DNA of 18,096 bases, taken from the NCBI GenBank assembly GCA_002362575.1, contig DEUM01000061.1, positions 1 through 18,096 of the forward strand, written 5' to 3'. Below, in pieces: positions 1 to 7,090 of this stretch; the first letter of the stretch is position 1; each line of letters opens with the position of its first letter. The notes beneath the pieces were generated by a model. It was not told where the DNA came from. It did not search any database and saw nothing but the letters and a program-made list of their open reading frames with translations. The translations under genes were made by a program, and so were the position numbers. The DNA is from Lachnoclostridium sp. UBA3262. Lineage in GTDB: Bacteria; Bacillota; Clostridia; Lachnospirales; Lachnospiraceae.

Positions 1-9
1 GGTCTGAAT

Positions 10-1626
10 TTGAGGAAACGTAAAAACATGCTGCTCAGCTTTATTCTGACGCTTGCTATGGTAATGGGGCTGTCCGTCCCCTCTGCCAATGCTGCTAAGG
101 CAGTAAAGCTGAACACAAAAAAAGCAACGATTACCGTAGGAAAAACGAAGAAAATCAAAGTAAAGAACACAAAGAAAAAAGCCAAATGGTCCATCAAAAA
201 AGGAAAAAAGTACATTAAACTTACGAAAAAGAAAAAGAACAGCGTTACCGTAAAGGCGAAGAAAAAGGGAAAAGCCGTGGTACAAGCTAAGATTGGCAAA
301 AAGAAGCTGACCTGTAAGATAACAGTTGTAAAGAAAAAGAAAAACATAGCGGATGACGACAAACAGAGACAGGCAACAAAAACTCCAGTTTCTCCAACGA
401 AGGCAGCGCCAACTTCCTCGCCAACACCAACACCGCCTTCTTCTAACACGGATACACCGCCTTCTTCTACACCAGAGACAGTCAAGAATCTGATTATCGA
501 CTTGAGCAAATGCGGCACTACCACATTTAGCGCTTCGCCGGCAAAAATCGACTTCAGCAGTCAGCTTGACAGCCGGTTTGATCTTTCCCTGTATAGTTCA
601 TTGAAAGTGTCTTATAAAATGGAATTTGAAGGAGATGACACCTCCGACCTTAAATTGGGCAAAATCGGTCTTGCCAAGACAACAGCAACACTGGACGGAT
701 ATGCTGACGGCATCAAAAGCACTATGGAAATGACTGCTAAAGGACAATCCGTATCACTCAGCCTGAGTAATTTAAGCGGAACCGTTGTCGGTATCAATAT
801 TCAACCAATGAGCGGCGAAGAAAATAATTACGCCTGGCCTAAGACGCTGACAAGCGTTACCATTACCGGCATTGAGTTTATTGCAAAAAAAGGTGCTGTG
901 TACCCGGATCCAAATAAACCATCTGCTCCGACGCCAACACCGGAACCGACCTATGCACCGGAGGAATTTAATTACGAAGGAACCGATATCAGCTGGATTG
1001 ACAAATCAAAACCGATGGTAGCCTTTACTTTCGATGATGGTCCGGTAGGCAATACGGACACGAGCAACAGTATGGTTATCCAAAAAGCCCTGAAGAAATA
1101 TGGCGCTCATGCAACCTTCTTCTACATTGGTTCACAGATTAACTCAGCTGCCAAAGAAGATGAGATTTTACAGGCAAAGACAAACGGCTTTGAGGTCGGC
1201 AACCATTCATGGGGCTGGAGCGCTATGTCAGATATGACTTCCTCGGAGATTAAAAAATCAATCGGGGATACAAACGCTAAGCTGACGGAGATTACCGGAT
1301 ATAACAACTTCCTATTCCGTCCGCCAAATCTCTCTACCAGCCCGACCATGCAGGGATACATCAAAGCACCGTTTATCAATTGCGCAGTCGACAGTAAAGA
1401 CTGGAACAAGGCAACTAAGGCACAGATTATTGAAAACGTCAAAAAAGCTACTGACGGTGATATCGTACTCATGCACGAAACTGAAAACAATACGAAAGAA
1501 GCCGTAGAAGAACTTTTAGATTACTTTATCAATGAAAAAGGATGGCAGGTTGTATCTGTATCCGAACTGTTTGCCGCAAAAGGCAAAAAACTGATGACCG
1601 GAAGCATCTACAGCAACGCAAGATAA
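10..1626 (+). CDS. Secreted polysaccharide deacetylase (NodB/CE4) with lysine-rich Ig-like domain
   Basis: Predicted secreted CE4 esterase acting on N-acetylated glycan outside the cell, probably peptidoglycan or another wall polymer. Residues 1-29 form a signal peptide (basic start, hydrophobic core, ANA cleavage region). Residues about 30-108 are a very lysine-rich Ig-like (BIG2-type) domain, followed by a Pro/Thr/Ser linker, a beta-rich module at about 160-297 that resembles a carbohydrate-binding domain, a second PTPTPEPT linker, and the NodB domain from about 330. NodB motifs seen: TFDDGP (340-345), NHSWGW (398-403), RPP (437-439), VDSKDW (460-465) and LMHE (487-490). The second metal-binding histidine of the usual HxxxH motif is tryptophan 403. 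The start is uncertain: TTG at 10 gives the best signal peptide, but the frame is open to the window edge, and ATG at 28 has a GAGGAA 10 nt upstream. Transcription ends at the 1637 hairpin. Confidence 0.88.
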   Translation: MRKRKNMLLSFILTLAMVMGLSVPSANAAKAVKLNTKKATITVGKTKKIKVKNTKKKAKWSIKKGKKYIKLTKKKKNSVTVKAKKKGKAVVQAKIGKKKLTCKITVVKKKKNIADDDKQRQATKTPVSPTKAAPTSSPTPTPPSSNTDTPPSSTPETVKNLIIDLSKCGTTTFSASPAKIDFSSQLDSRFDLSLYSSLKVSYKMEFEGDDTSDLKLGKIGLAKTTATLDGYADGIKSTMEMTAKGQSVSLSLSNLSGTVVGINIQPMSGEENNYAWPKTLTSVTITGIEFIAKKGAVYPDPNKPSAPTPTPEPTYAPEEFNYEGTDISWIDKSKPMVAFTFDDGPVGNTDTSNSMVIQKALKKYGAHATFFYIGSQINSAAKEDEILQAKTNGFEVGNHSWGWSAMSDMTSSEIKKSIGDTNAKLTEITGYNNFLFRPPNLSTSPTMQGYIKAPFINCAVDSKDWNKATKAQIIENVKKATDGDIVLMHETENNTKEAVEELLDYFINEKGWQVVSVSELFAAKGKKLMTGSIYSNAR

Positions 1627-1636
1627 TTTTTGACAC

Positions 1637-1682
1637 AAAATCCCCCCGGAATGTCTATGAACTGACAGCCCGGGGGATTTTT
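1637..1682. terminator. Bidirectional intrinsic terminator between convergent genes
   Basis: AAAATCCCCC (1637-1646) pairs with GGGGGATTTT (1672-1681), with a C-C mismatch and two further G-C pairs inside. A T run follows on the plus strand, and TTTTGTGTCAAAAA follows on the minus strand. It lies between the stop of the deacetylase (1626) and the stop of the CtpA-type protease (1690), so it can serve both. Confidence 0.88.
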
Positions 1683-1689
1683 CATGCCT

Positions 1690-2898
1690 TTATTTTGTAC
1701 TTTCAGAATTTTTCAGAACCTCTACCGCTTTGCTTAACTGGTTATCATCTTTCTCATTATAATTGTCAGCATCTCCGGTATACTTTTCCTCCACATCCGG
1801 CGTCAGCCCAACCTCATGAATCGAACGCCCGCTTGGCAGAAGATATTCCCCTGTTGTCAGCTTGATACCGCCGCCACAGGAGCTTTCCAACGAAAATATC
1901 GTCTGAACAATTCCCTTGCCATAACTTTTTACACCTACAAGCGTCGCCTTGCCACGGTCTTGAAGCGTTCCGGCAAAGACCTCGGAAGCACTGGCACTGC
2001 TGCCATTAATCAGTACGACAATCGGTTTATCAAAATGTTTTTCATCGGTTGACTCATATACAGCTTCTCCTTTGTATTTACTTTTTTCCGTAATGAGTTT
2101 TCCCTTCGGTAGTAATTCATCCAGCATATCCACAACAGCAGACAGAGAACCGCCTCCGTTGTCTCGGACGTCTATAATCATACCTTTCTGCCCTTTCTTT
2201 TCCAGTCCGGCAATCGCATCCTGAAATTGTTTTACTGACTCGTTGTCAAACACACTGATTTTAATATATCCGATGCTATCAGCAAGCATTTTGCTCTGTA
2301 TCGACTGATTGACAATCTTCTCACAGACTACTGTGATATCCTTACTTACTGTCACTCCGTTTTCCATGCGGGAAATCGAAAGAACCGATTTTTTCCCCTC
2401 TTTACCTTTTATCATGCCTACCGTATCAGACAGGCTCATGTCTGAGACATCCTTACCATTGACTTTCTTTATCTCATCGCCTGCCTTCAATCCGGCTTTC
2501 TCTGCCGGCCTGCCCTTCTGAACCTCTGCAATAATTTTCTGTTTCGTCTTCGCATCGATTCTTACCGTCGCGCCAATTCCAGCGTAATCTCCATTGACAC
2601 TGCTCATCGTTTCTTCATATTCCTCCGACGTGAAATAGGCAGAATATTTATCCCCCAGCGCATTTACCATTCCCTTTGCCGCATATTCGGATATCTTTTT
2701 ATCCGAAGTATCATCCTTCCAATAGTAATGGTCAATGTAGCCCTCTACAACCTTTGCGCGCTCCCAAACATCATCTGCCAGGGAACCGCTTGGGAAAATA
2801 TGAATTCCAAAATATTTGGTTACAACGATGACTGCCAAAAAGGCAACTATTCCTGCCACCATTCCCAGAATAAACCCTTTCAAACGTTCTTTCTTCAT
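1690..2898 (-). CDS. ctpA: S41 carboxy-terminal processing protease (CtpA/CtpB-type)
   Basis: Membrane-anchored serine protease of the C-terminal processing family, which trims or degrades envelope proteins outside the membrane. Residues 8-27 form an N-terminal membrane anchor. A substrate-gating helical segment at about 43-100 precedes a PDZ domain (about 105-190, with the GIGA and AGDEIKKVNG core). The S41 catalytic domain follows. The Ser-Lys dyad is S303 in GSSASASE and K328 in SYGKG, 25 residues apart as in the family. DVRDNGGG (243-250) and LLPSGRSI are also family signatures. The 402 residues are a usual length. The ATG is preceded by AGGAGG 5-6 nt upstream, and the M23 peptidase stop is only 9 nt away. 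It is the last gene of the regulator-ftsEX operon, so it may process the neighbouring hydrolase or another division factor; that role is inferred from position. Confidence 0.95.
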   Translation of the reverse strand: MKKERLKGFILGMVAGIVAFLAVIVVTKYFGIHIFPSGSLADDVWERAKVVEGYIDHYYWKDDTSDKKISEYAAKGMVNALGDKYSAYFTSEEYEETMSSVNGDYAGIGATVRIDAKTKQKIIAEVQKGRPAEKAGLKAGDEIKKVNGKDVSDMSLSDTVGMIKGKEGKKSVLSISRMENGVTVSKDITVVCEKIVNQSIQSKMLADSIGYIKISVFDNESVKQFQDAIAGLEKKGQKGMIIDVRDNGGGSLSAVVDMLDELLPKGKLITEKSKYKGEAVYESTDEKHFDKPIVVLINGSSASASEVFAGTLQDRGKATLVGVKSYGKGIVQTIFSLESSCGGGIKLTTGEYLLPSGRSIHEVGLTPDVEEKYTGDADNYNEKDDNQLSKAVEVLKNSESTK

Positions 2899-2907
2899 GT
2901 CTGCCTC

Positions 2908-4092
2908 CTATCTGCTGACATATGATAATGGATTCACATAAGTGCCGTTTTTTGACACGCCAAAATGCAAATGCGAGCCAGTCGAAATCCCGGTAGAACC
3001 CGCATAGGCAATCGTCTGCCCCCGGCTCACGGTATCCCCGGCACTGACTGCCAGTCTGGAACAGTGCATATAAACGGTATATAAACGTTTTCCATGAGAA
3101 ATCATCACATAATTTCCGGCGCTTGAACTATAAGAGGCAGTCACAACCTCTCCGTCTCCCGCCGCTACAATCGGCGTCCCGGTAGGAACCGCAATATCAA
3201 TTCCCTTGTGATAGGTACTCGCCCCCGCTGTCGGGCTGCTTCGCTTTCCAAAGCCCGAGGAGATTCTCCCCGATACATTCAGCGGCCATCGGAGCGTCCC
3301 GTCACCGCCTCCAGAATTACCGGAGCCTGCATCGTTTTTCCTATCAATTTCATCCTGCTTTTTCTCTAACAGCCGCTCTACCTCTGCTTCTGCAGCAGCC
3401 GCCTGTTTGGCATACTCATCCGCCTTTTCCTGAGACATTTCCAATTTATCATTAAAACGGTTAATTTCCTTTTTCTTCTTCTTTCGCAATTCATTCAACG
3501 CATTTTTCTCAGCTGTCGCTTCCTCCTTCAGTCCCTCCAGCTCCGTCAGCTTATTTTCAATCTCTTTTTCCTGCCTCTTAATTTCCTGCTTCGTTTTTTT
3601 ATACCGTTCGAATATGCCTTTATCATACTTACTGATTTTTTCTATATATTCTGTCCGGTTCAGCAAATCACTGATATTTTTTGAGCTGAATAGAATCTCT
3701 AAATAATCCTGATTCCCATTTTCATACATATATTTTATGCGCTTCTTCATTGTCGTATACTGCTTTTCTTCGCTCTCCTCGGCCGCCTTCAGCTCCTTTT
3801 TTGCCGCCTTTAGCTGGCTGTTTGTGGTTTTTATGTCTGCCCTGACCTTCTCTAAGTCCGCCTCCACCTGCGAGGACTTCTTATCCAGCTTTTCAATGTA
3901 TTTGAGCGTACTTTCCCTGCTCTTCTCGATATCTTCCATATCTTTTTGCAGTTCCTGCGCCTTTTTTATGCTCTCTTTTTTTTCCTGCTCTGCCTCCTCA
4001 ATCTTCTTATCGTAATTTACTGCCAGAGTCCGTCCTCCAGTCGCAGACAGACAGAAAAGACACAGCACCGCCGTCAATATTCCCTTACGCAT
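2908..4092 (-). CDS. Coiled-coil M23 metallopeptidase (EnvC/PcsB-like hydrolase of the FtsEX system)
   Basis: Secreted peptidoglycan endopeptidase, probably the partner hydrolase controlled by FtsEX. Residues 1-24 are a signal peptide. Residues about 26-250 are a long Lys/Glu-rich coiled coil broken near 118-150, the layout of EnvC and PcsB. A Gly/Ser linker (255-265) leads to the M23 LytM domain (about 268-394). The zinc and catalytic residues are intact: H295 and D299 in HKGID, H343 in YMH, and H374 and H376 in HLHF. It is therefore probably a working peptidase, unlike E. coli EnvC, which has lost its active site and only activates amidases. ATG at 4092 follows GGAGG, and the ftsX stop lies 16 nt upstream. 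The order ftsE-ftsX-hydrolase supports the division role; the exact bond cut cannot be read from the sequence. Confidence 0.93.
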   Translation of the reverse strand: MRKGILTAVLCLFCLSATGGRTLAVNYDKKIEEAEQEKKESIKKAQELQKDMEDIEKSRESTLKYIEKLDKKSSQVEADLEKVRADIKTTNSQLKAAKKELKAAEESEEKQYTTMKKRIKYMYENGNQDYLEILFSSKNISDLLNRTEYIEKISKYDKGIFERYKKTKQEIKRQEKEIENKLTELEGLKEEATAEKNALNELRKKKKKEINRFNDKLEMSQEKADEYAKQAAAAEAEVERLLEKKQDEIDRKNDAGSGNSGGGDGTLRWPLNVSGRISSGFGKRSSPTAGASTYHKGIDIAVPTGTPIVAAGDGEVVTASYSSSAGNYVMISHGKRLYTVYMHCSRLAVSAGDTVSRGQTIAYAGSTGISTGSHLHFGVSKNGTYVNPLSYVSR

Positions 4093-4108
4093 ACCCAGCC
4101 CCTCCTTA

Positions 4109-5020
4109 CTATATATTGAGATTCCTTCTTACTGTAATAAAGCTTCCGAGAAATCCGATTCCTACTCCTACCAGCAATGAAACTGGTATCAGTACGGCGA
4201 ATACACCGCCCGTACTCAGGAAAGAAAGCTCCCCGATAAAAATTGAAAAGTTCGAATAAATATACGATATAATCCGACCATAGGCGGCAGACAAAATGAT
4301 TAACGGAAATGCCGAGCCGATCAGCCCAATCACAATTCCCTCTACAATAAACGGCGCCCATATAAAGTAATCTGACGCCCCCATCAGCCGCATAATCGCA
4401 ATCTCCGGTTTTCTCACAGTAATTCCCGTCGCAATTGTCGAATGAATCAAAAAAACGGAAACTAAAAGCAAAACAAGAATCAGCACTGCCGATATCACTC
4501 CTGCCAGCCTGCTAATACTGGACAGACTGATAGCGACCTCCTCCGAACGTTTTATCATTCGAACGCCATCCACCGTATTTAAGTATTCTACTAATGTAGA
4601 TTGCTTGTCAATACTTTTCAAATATACTTCGTAGGAGGCGGACTGCGCCAGCGGATTGTCATCACTGAAACTCTCGACGAGCTCCGGCGAATCCTGAAAA
4701 TTTTCCTTTTTAAAACGCTCCCACGCTTCCTCCCCTGAGACAAATTCTATATGTTCTACCTCCGGCCGCTCCCGAATCACATCGCCGATTGTCTGGATTC
4801 CCTCGTCCGTAATATCCTCGTCAAAGAATACTGAGATTCCAACCGAGTTTTCTGCCGTGTGAACAATGTACTGAAAATTGCTGAGCACAAAGTAAAAAAG
4901 TCCGAACAGAAACAGACACGCTGCTACTGTTCCCACCGAAGCAAGTGTAAACATACGGTTCTTCTTCAAACTGATAAAGCCCTGCTTTAAACTGTATAAA
5001 AATACGTTAATCCCTTTCAT
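4109..5020 (-). CDS. ftsX: Cell division protein FtsX (ABC permease-like)
   Basis: Four-helix membrane protein that pairs with FtsE and transmits ATP hydrolysis to an extracellular peptidoglycan hydrolase. Segments: one helix near residues 24-50, a large extracellular loop of about 110 residues, then three helices toward the C-terminus (about 165-195, 220-250 and 265-295). The last helix is followed by a short basic tail ending in RRNLNI. I place the start at the ATG at 5020 (303 residues) because AGGTGGG lies 7 nt upstream. The longer frame starting at 5044 has no ribosome binding site. The start lies inside the end of ftsE with a 14-nt overlap, which indicates translational coupling, as is typical for this pair. 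Sequence and neighbours agree, so the call is firm. Confidence 0.95.
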   Translation of the reverse strand: MKGINVFLYSLKQGFISLKKNRMFTLASVGTVAACLFLFGLFYFVLSNFQYIVHTAENSVGISVFFDEDITDEGIQTIGDVIRERPEVEHIEFVSGEEAWERFKKENFQDSPELVESFSDDNPLAQSASYEVYLKSIDKQSTLVEYLNTVDGVRMIKRSEEVAISLSSISRLAGVISAVLILVLLLVSVFLIHSTIATGITVRKPEIAIMRLMGASDYFIWAPFIVEGIVIGLIGSAFPLIILSAAYGRIISYIYSNFSIFIGELSFLSTGGVFAVLIPVSLLVGVGIGFLGSFITVRRNLNI

Positions 5021-5723
5021 ACTGATACCCACCTTTTTTCTCATCGCGAATCAGCGAGCCGTCTTCTAACGTTATCACCCGTTTCTGCATGACATCTACA
5101 ATATCATTATTATGTGTCACAACCACGACCGTCGTACCCGTTTTATTTATTTCCTGCAAAAGCATCATGATATCCCACGCCGTCTGCGGATCCAGATTTC
5201 CCGTCGGCTCATCTGCCAGAAGAATGGTTGGGCGGTTGACGAGTGCCCTTGCAATCGCCACCCGCTGCTGCTCTCCACCGGACAGTTCACTTGGGTAGGC
5301 GTCCGCCTTTTCTTTTAAGCCTACCATTTCCAGCATTATCGGAACATTGATTGCAATCTGTCGTTTTGTCATGCCTATAATTTGCTGGGCAAACGCCACG
5401 TTTTCATACACCGTTTTATTTTTCAAAAGACGGAAATCCTGAAAAACCACGCCGATTTTCCTGCGGTACATGGAAATCTGTTTCCGCTTTAATTTCGTTA
5501 CCTGCCTGCCACCCACAAACAAACGTCCGGAGCTCGGATTCAACTCCTTCAGCAGTAACTTAATAAAAGTGGATTTGCCCGATCCACTTTTACCAACAAT
5601 AAATACAAACTCTCCCTTTTGCACCCGGATAGAAATATCATGCAGTGCGTCTACTCCTGTAGAATACTGTTTTGATATATGGTCCATCGCAATAATAGGG
5701 ATTGTCTTTCTCTTGCCTTCCAT
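5007..5723 (-). CDS. ftsE: Cell division ATP-binding protein FtsE
   Basis: Cytoplasmic ABC ATPase that drives FtsX and, through it, cell-wall hydrolysis at or near the septum. In the 238-residue form all ABC motifs are present: Walker A GKSGSGKST (44-52), Q-loop FQDF (94-97), signature LSGGE (147-151), Walker B ILLADEP (167-173), D-loop GNLD, and the H-loop histidine 204 in VTHNND. A TTG at 5750 would extend the protein by nine residues, but it has no binding site and almost abuts the preceding stop. The ATG at 5723 has AAAGGTG 10 nt upstream and is preferred. It follows the PucR-type regulator by 31 nt and overlaps ftsX by 14 nt, so all are likely on one transcript. Confidence 0.95.
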   Translation of the reverse strand: MEGKRKTIPIIAMDHISKQYSTGVDALHDISIRVQKGEFVFIVGKSGSGKSTFIKLLLKELNPSSGRLFVGGRQVTKLKRKQISMYRRKIGVVFQDFRLLKNKTVYENVAFAQQIIGMTKRQIAINVPIMLEMVGLKEKADAYPSELSGGEQQRVAIARALVNRPTILLADEPTGNLDPQTAWDIMMLLQEINKTGTTVVVVTHNNDIVDVMQKRVITLEDGSLIRDEKKGGYQYERD

Positions 5724-5754
5724 CTCTGTCTCACACCTTTTTATCCACAATCAT

Positions 5755-6843
5755 TTAATAATCTATCGTCTCAAGGTAATTCATGTACTTTACTACCATA
5801 AGTGCAATCCGAAACGTAATTGCATCCTCAAATACCCGGAGATCAAGTCCGGTACTTTTTTGCAGCTTATCCAGCCGGTACACCAGTGTATTCCGGTGTA
5901 TGTAAAGCTGTCTGGAAGTTTCGGAAACATTCAGATTATTTTCAAAAAATTTGTTAATCGTTGTCAAGGTTTCCTCATCAAACTGGTCTGGCGTATTTTC
6001 TGCAAAAATCTCTTTTATAAACATTTTACACAACGGCATCGGAAGCTGATAAATCAACCGTCCGATTCCCAGATTACTGTACGCCATCACATTTCTGTCA
6101 TTATAGAAAATCTTTCCTACATCCAAAGCCATCTTCGCCTCTTTGTAGGAACGAGAAACCTCTTTAATATCTTTAATAATCGTACCATATGCCACGTGAA
6201 CTCTCGTCATTGCCTCGGTATTCAGCATGTCGACAATTACCTGCGCGGTTTTTTCCAAATCGTCATAGGTCTCATTCTTTGCCAGTTCTTTCACGAGAAT
6301 AATATTTTTCTCGTCAACCGCTGTAATAAAATCCTTGCTCCCTCCGGCAAACATGCCGCGCACTGTCTCCAGCGCCCCATTGTCCTTCTCCTTGCTTGTT
6401 TCGATAATGTACACAACACGCCTTGCATTCATCTCAATATGCAGTTTTTTGGCGCGGTTAAATATATCTACCATTAAAAGGTTATCCAATAACAGATTTT
6501 TTATAAAGTTGTCCTTGTCGTAGCGCTCCTTGTACGCAACCAAAAGATTCTGAATCTGAAAAACAACTATCTTGCCGATAGTATACACTTCCTCCGAATC
6601 TCCCTTAGCGACTACTACATATTCTAACTGTCCCTCATCATACACTTTAAAGAACTGATATCCCTGCAGTACCTGACTGTCCGCCGGCGAGTCCACAAAT
6701 GCACGAATCGAGTCCCCATAATTCAAACCATCCGCCGCTGTTTCCGCAAGCACATTCCCTTCCGTGTCCATCACACTCAAATCAATTTTTGTAATCCCCT
6801 TTAGCCCATCAATCGTATTCTGTAGAATCTGATTTGATATCAC
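5755..6843 (-). CDS. PucR/CdaR-type transcriptional regulator
   Basis: Likely DNA-binding regulator of the CdaR/PucR group, whose known members sense sugar diacids or purine metabolites; its ligand here is unknown. The N-terminal part (1-105) looks like a small-molecule sensing domain. The middle (about 130-270) has the GGDEF-like fold characteristic of the group, without catalytic motifs. The C-terminus (about 300-357) is the PucR helix-turn-helix, with NVSETSRQLYIHRNTLVYRL. Translation begins at a GTG at 6843, with AGGAGG 7 nt upstream. It is the first gene behind a strong promoter (6899-6927) and 31 nt ahead of ftsE, so it may tie division-site wall hydrolysis to a metabolic signal or regulate its own operon. 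It could also act on the adjacent sugar ATPase gene; neither link is visible in the sequence. Confidence 0.87.
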   Translation of the reverse strand: MISNQILQNTIDGLKGITKIDLSVMDTEGNVLAETAADGLNYGDSIRAFVDSPADSQVLQGYQFFKVYDEGQLEYVVVAKGDSEEVYTIGKIVVFQIQNLLVAYKERYDKDNFIKNLLLDNLLMVDIFNRAKKLHIEMNARRVVYIIETSKEKDNGALETVRGMFAGGSKDFITAVDEKNIILVKELAKNETYDDLEKTAQVIVDMLNTEAMTRVHVAYGTIIKDIKEVSRSYKEAKMALDVGKIFYNDRNVMAYSNLGIGRLIYQLPMPLCKMFIKEIFAENTPDQFDEETLTTINKFFENNLNVSETSRQLYIHRNTLVYRLDKLQKSTGLDLRVFEDAITFRIALMVVKYMNYLETIDY

Positions 6844-6898
6844 TGCTGCACCTCCTGTTCATCCTTCATCATTCAGTAGCACATACACATTCTTTGTC

Positions 6899-6927
6899 AT
6901 TGTAACATTTTTTTCTTTTCCTGTCAA
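6899..6927 (-). promoter_or_regulatory. Sigma-A promoter of the pucR-like/ftsEX operon
   Basis: On the minus strand TTGACA (6922-6927) and TACAAT (6899-6904) are 17 nt apart, close to consensus. The start of transcription should fall near 6892, leaving a leader of about 50 nt. The -35 box is joined to the T tract of the upstream terminator: the run TTTTTTGACA serves both. Confidence 0.85.
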
Positions 6928-6954
6928 AAAAGCCCGGCTGAGAATCACGGGCTT
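6925..6954 (-). terminator. Second intrinsic terminator upstream of the ftsEX operon
   Basis: On the minus strand AAGCCCG (6948-6954) pairs with CGGGCTT (6930-6936) around an 11-nt loop, followed directly by more T residues. It is a short but GC-rich 7-bp stem. It may catch read-through from the ABC ATPase gene past the stronger hairpin at 7017-7061. Confidence 0.7.
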
Positions 6955-6956
6955 CT

Positions 6957-6979
6957 GAAGAATCGCAATGCGATTCTTC
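6957..6979. repeat. Near-perfect 23-nt palindrome between two terminators
   Basis: GAAGAATCGCA (6957-6967) and TGCGATTCTTC (6969-6979) are exact reverse complements separated by one base. It lies between the two minus-strand terminators. It is too symmetrical to be a typical RNA hairpin loop and could be a protein-binding site or a copy of a dispersed palindromic repeat. No function can be read from it. Confidence 0.75.
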
Positions 6980-7010
6980 GCTCCGCACCGTCAACTTCAC
7001 TCTACTATTC

Positions 7011-7061
7011 AAAAAAGCGGAAGTATCAACCCGGTTCACAGAACCTTGCTGATACTTCCGC
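7011..7061 (-). terminator. Strong intrinsic terminator of the ABC sugar ATPase gene
   Basis: TGATACTTCCGC (7050-7061) and GCGGAAGTATCA (7017-7028) form a perfect 12-bp stem. A nested GGTTC/GAACC stem (7033-7037 and 7041-7045) sits within the loop. On the minus strand six T residues (7016-7011) follow. It starts 30 nt after the ATPase stop at 7091. Confidence 0.92.
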
Positions 7062-7090
7062 CCATTCACTTTCTTATATCTACAGAAAGA

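Noticed and set aside
4074..4361. 95-codon minus-strand frame at the end of ftsX
   Set aside because: It is another frame of ftsX and the M23 gene start; FtsX and M23 account for the sequence.
5470..6477. 335-codon open frame on the plus strand
   Set aside because: It runs antisense through ftsE and the PucR-type regulator, which have clear family motifs. It has no family likeness and no ribosome binding site.
6869..7069. 66-codon minus-strand frame between the ATPase and regulator genes
   Set aside because: It covers two terminators, a palindrome and a promoter, and its translation has no recognisable feature.
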